Shown here: piece by piece, positions 60,933-64,000 of the stretch
Layout of the letters: each line of letters begins with the position of its first letter
Numbering within the stretch: the first letter of the stretch is position 1
Source of the DNA: Dermanyssus gallinae
Lineage: Eukaryota; Arthropoda; Arachnida; Mesostigmata; Dermanyssidae
NCBI GenBank assembly: GCA_003439945.1
Contig: QVRM01002087.1
Coordinates: 62,001 to 126,000 of the forward strand
DNA: 64,000 bases
Direction: 5' to 3'
Made by a program: the position numbers and the translations under genes
The notes under the pieces: generated by a model
Databases searched by the model: none
The model's input: only the letters and a program-made list of their open reading frames with translations
What the model was told of the DNA's origin: nothing

Positions 60933-61345
60933 TTATTATTTTCTTTGAATAGTCAATAACTATTCACCCGTAAAACGTTATTACGATTGTCCGTTTGCTC
61001 AGTTATGTGAATGAGAGGGCTGTCCACTCCTTGTTATTTTTATGGGAGGTTTCGGGGATGCAAAGTGCACACGCGTCGCTGGCAATCAGCAACTAGTGTG
61101 GGACTCACAAACCCACTGAACTAACGACACGTATCGCTCGTATCGACAACATCGCGCTGGGCGGCACATAGCATGCATCGATAGATGGCCTGACGTTTGC
61201 CACGCTTGCCTCATACAAGGTATGGCAATCTTTTGAATCATGTCACATAAAGAATGATATTTGCTTTTCACGGTCTGCCTTACCGCCCTATTCTGCGCCC
61301 CCGCCCTGCTAATATATATATATAGATATATATATATTATATATA
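59801..61345. other. Intergenic; TA tracts
   Basis: (TA)n is at 59919-59936, 60894-60929 and 61313-61345. A plus frame at 60430-60693 is open and unrecognised. Sequence near 61036 resembles that at 28796. The 3' end of the R2/R4-like element abuts the last TA tract. Confidence 0.45.
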
Positions 61346-64000
61346 GTATAGAAAATATTGTGATGATTTATTATTCATTTACAATACGTTTTGCACACCC
61401 GGCAGTGCTCGCCTTAATAAAATGATTGATAAAAAAGGTGTCACGTGAGGTTAAGAATCAGCTGTCCGTGTCCTTGCTTGATGGTAGCCCCCGCTCTTAT
61501 GGACCCGGTGCGAGGCGGTATATCCTCAAGGTTGCTTGCAACGTTTAAAACGGTAAGATCCATAAGATTCCTCTTCGTGACCCGAGCCCTAAGAGCTTCC
61601 TCGCAGATTCGGAGTCCCATACACCACTCATAGAGATAGTGATGGATCCGAATCTGCGAGTTTTTGCGGGTCGGGGAGCGCCGCCTTTAGGAACTCGACA
61701 TCATATTGGTGACTTGTCCTGCCGTGCTTTTGCCTGGTCCCGGCTCGGGCCGCAAACCTCGGCATCTAAAACCCAGACCTCGGTACGTGTTGTTATTACG
61801 AGGTCGGGCTTTAGACCCGGTGCGCCCGGTCGACGGAATACTCGATCACGAACCACCTCATGACCCCATTCGCGAAGAAGACGCGCCACGCGATCACAGA
61901 CGTCGTCATGTCTCTTTATAGTTTGTTTGTGTGTTGTATCGCACATCTGAGCGACATGGGCCAACGTCTCAGGCGCATGACACCCGTGCCTACAACGTTT
62001 GTTGTAGCCCGGGCGGCCCCTGGCCAATCTGGCACGCGTTGGTAGTGCGTTGATCCTGAGCTTTAGTATGTTTAAATACTACTTACCAGATAGGTAGGGC
62101 ATACCCTTAATCCAGTAATGTACAAAGGGCGTTTCGTGTGCTTTTTTAAAATGTGCCCCATCAAACTTGTTGTGTAATTGTTGAGACCAGTAATCGGTTT
62201 CTTGTGTAGCGGTCTCAATGTAGGTTCCCAAGCGCTCGCAAAGAAGTCTTGTTTTCGCAAGGTATTTTTTGAAGTGCTCGGTGGTTAGTATCCATTGCAC
62301 CCCAAGGTGCGTGAAGTGTTGTAATGCTGTCAGGCGGGAGAGGCGGAGTCTGGAGATAAATGTTTGAAGGCAGGGGATGTCCAGACCGCCGTGTGCTGTG
62401 TGCGTGTACAGGTAGGCGTCCGAGTTTTCGAGCTTAAGCCATTTCGACTTAACAACCTTTCTGATCTCTTTATCTAGGTCGCTAAGGAGTGCGTAAGATG
62501 GTCTGGGACCGGAGACCAGTTTATATAGGAGGCGGGGAATGAGAAAGTCTTTCAAAAATATGAGTCTTTGGTGGGGTTTAAGGGAGCTATCGTGAGTCTG
62601 TTGGGTAAATTAAGGAGTCAAAGTCGACTCCAAAATATCTCCATCGATCGCTCATACCTTAAGCTGGCAATTGCCGATCTCCAGCGTTAAATTCTGGTAC
62701 GGTGTTAATAAACCTTTACCTTCCGTTCTATTAAATAGGTGGGAGACAGTAAAGCTTTTATTAGTATTCAAAAGGGGGTCCGCAATATTAAGAAGCCGTT
62801 GGAGAGTAGATTTCGTGGAGGCTAGGAGGATGAGATCATCCGCAAAGGCTAAGCCCATAAGGCGGAAGTCATCAGTAAGTTAATATCCGATATTAGTTTT
62901 TTCTAATTTTGAAAGAATGTCGTCGAGAACTAGATTAAATAAAAGGGGGGCAGAGGATCTCCCTGCCTAACACCCCTAGTTGGCCGAAATGTGCGACATT
63001 CCTGTCCAAATTCTATGAGAGTTTTAGATGAGAAGTACAAGCGTTCGATATAATTAATGAATACCTCCGAGTATCCGCGAGTCCGGAGTGACCACAGGAC
63101 GGAGTCATGACTCACCATGTCGAACGCCTTACGGAGGTCGATTGAGGCGAGTCTGAGCTCACAACCTGCAGACTTGGCATCGTTAAGGATACCATCCAGA
63201 ACCGCAAGATTCTCGAAGGTACCGTTATAGGGGAGAAACGCTCGCTGGATTGGGAGAAGCTTAATAGAGTTCTGGAGGCGTCTAGAAGAGATTTTGTTAA
63301 GCGTTCGTTGTAAGTATGAACTAATAGATAGGGGTCGCAGATCGCTTGGGGATGTGGCATTGTTAATTTTAGGGATGAACGCTAAGCGAGCAGTTTCATG
63401 GGCTGAAGCAATATCGCTAATTAATAGTATGTTAAGAATACAACAGACAACTTCTAACGGAAGTTTACGGAGGGACGAACGACAAATCCCGTCCATGCCT
63501 AGTGCTTTAGAAGGTCCGCGGAGAGCTACGTGGGTTTTCTTTAGGGAGATAGGAGAAACCTCAAAGAGATCAGAGTTGGGAGTGTATACGGGGCAAGGAA
63601 GTGGTTCAGGGGGTGGTTGTGTCATCGTGTTGGCCCAGTGTTCTACAACTTCGGTTGCCTGCATGTTGTGTATGGTGTGTTTGCCATCCAGCACCTCATG
63701 AGCGCATTTGGATCGGTTTTGGCTAAAAAGTTTTTGAGTGGTTGCGTAGTCTTGACGTGGATGTTGCCTTTTAGATACTCGCGCTTCAGTGGAAGAAGTT
63801 TCTCTAAAGGCACGACGTCGGACAGTGTGTGTAAAATGTTTGTTCAGAAAGTTGTTTAAGGCGATAGTGTGGTCCTCACCTGAGCAAATTATATTTGACA
63901 GATGAGTAAGGTCTGTTGAAATTATGTTGCGTTTGGGAAATGTGTTTGTGAGGGCTTGTATTTTGGATATATTAATATATTTTTGGGATGGATTATAAGG
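61346..64000 (-). mobile_element. R2/R4-type non-LTR retrotransposon with restriction-like endonuclease, 5' truncated by window end
   Basis: The minus strand is open without a stop from 64000 to 62930. It opens with a pre-RT region (KCAHEVLDGKHTIHN) and continues into the RT: LRPLSISSYLQRTLNK, ASIDLRKAFDMVSHDSVLW (catalytic Asp) and RGVRQGDPLPP. A one-base indel in the C/T run at about 62945 breaks it, and a TAA follows shortly after. LMGLAFADDLILLAS (catalytic AFADD) is at about 62858. Thumb: IPRLLYKLVSGPRPSY and GGLDIPCLQTF (62555-62079). C-terminal: a CCHC knuckle C-x3-C-x7-H-x4-C in RCRHGCHAPETLAHVAQMC, then LKPDLVITTRTEVWVLDAEV, the PD...D of the restriction-like endonuclease (62027-61701). 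Last frame: RVTKRNLMDLTVLNVASNL to a stop at 61441. Several frameshifts make it inactive. The RLE at the C-terminus places it in the R2/R4/NeSL group, not with the APE-type LINEs elsewhere in the window. Confidence 0.9.

Overview
This is animal nuclear DNA. Genes have GT-AG introns, and the spliced genes match metazoan nuclear families for mitochondrial proteins. Between them lies AT-rich sequence full of TA, TAA and GTT microsatellites, tRNA-derived SINEs, decayed non-LTR retrotransposons and Tc1/mariner-type transposons. The mixture suggests an arthropod, possibly a chelicerate; I hold that weakly. There are no bacterial genes, operons or CRISPR arrays.

Three host genes can be assembled from exons. 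On the minus strand, RWDD2-like (50923 to 47491, four exons, 295 aa) lies head-to-tail with an MPV17L2-like gene (47120 to 44371, three exons, 227 aa), only 370 bp apart. On the plus strand, a bL36m gene (MRPL36; 54779 to 56635, two exons, 101 aa) is split inside its zinc ribbon. bL36m is a mitoribosome protein, and MPV17L2 is known in mammals to support mitoribosome assembly. Two further GC-rich pieces (9822-10029 plus; about 38310-38420 minus) look like isolated exons of unidentified genes.

Layout: 1-5.1 kb, SINE copies, one with a perfect 16-bp target duplication. 6-6.9 kb, LINE endonuclease remnant. 9.5-9.8 kb, (GTT)n. 11.4-12.7 kb, Cys-rich repeat and LINE reverse transcriptase. 14.0-14.6 kb, Tc1-like transposase remnant. 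16.7-17.8, 23.2-23.7 and 32.6-33.7 kb, a palindromic element family. 27.1-28.7 and 34.2-35.5 kb, LINE remnants. 31.0-32.1 kb, a GC-rich island with four sequences resembling the R2 target in 28S rRNA. 44.4-50.9 kb, the two minus-strand genes. 53.2-54.1 kb, minisatellite and transposase fragment. 54.8-56.6 kb, bL36m with a mariner fossil in its intron. 57.7-59.5 kb, a long-TIR MITE beside a nearly complete dead mariner. 61.3 kb to the window end, a decayed R2/R4-type retrotransposon with a restriction-like endonuclease.

The most notable signals are the 28S-target island, the palindromic family, and a recurring stem-loop plus AATAAA motif with compensatory stem changes, probably a retroelement 3' end. 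All were found by eye; alignments would be needed to fix exact boundaries.
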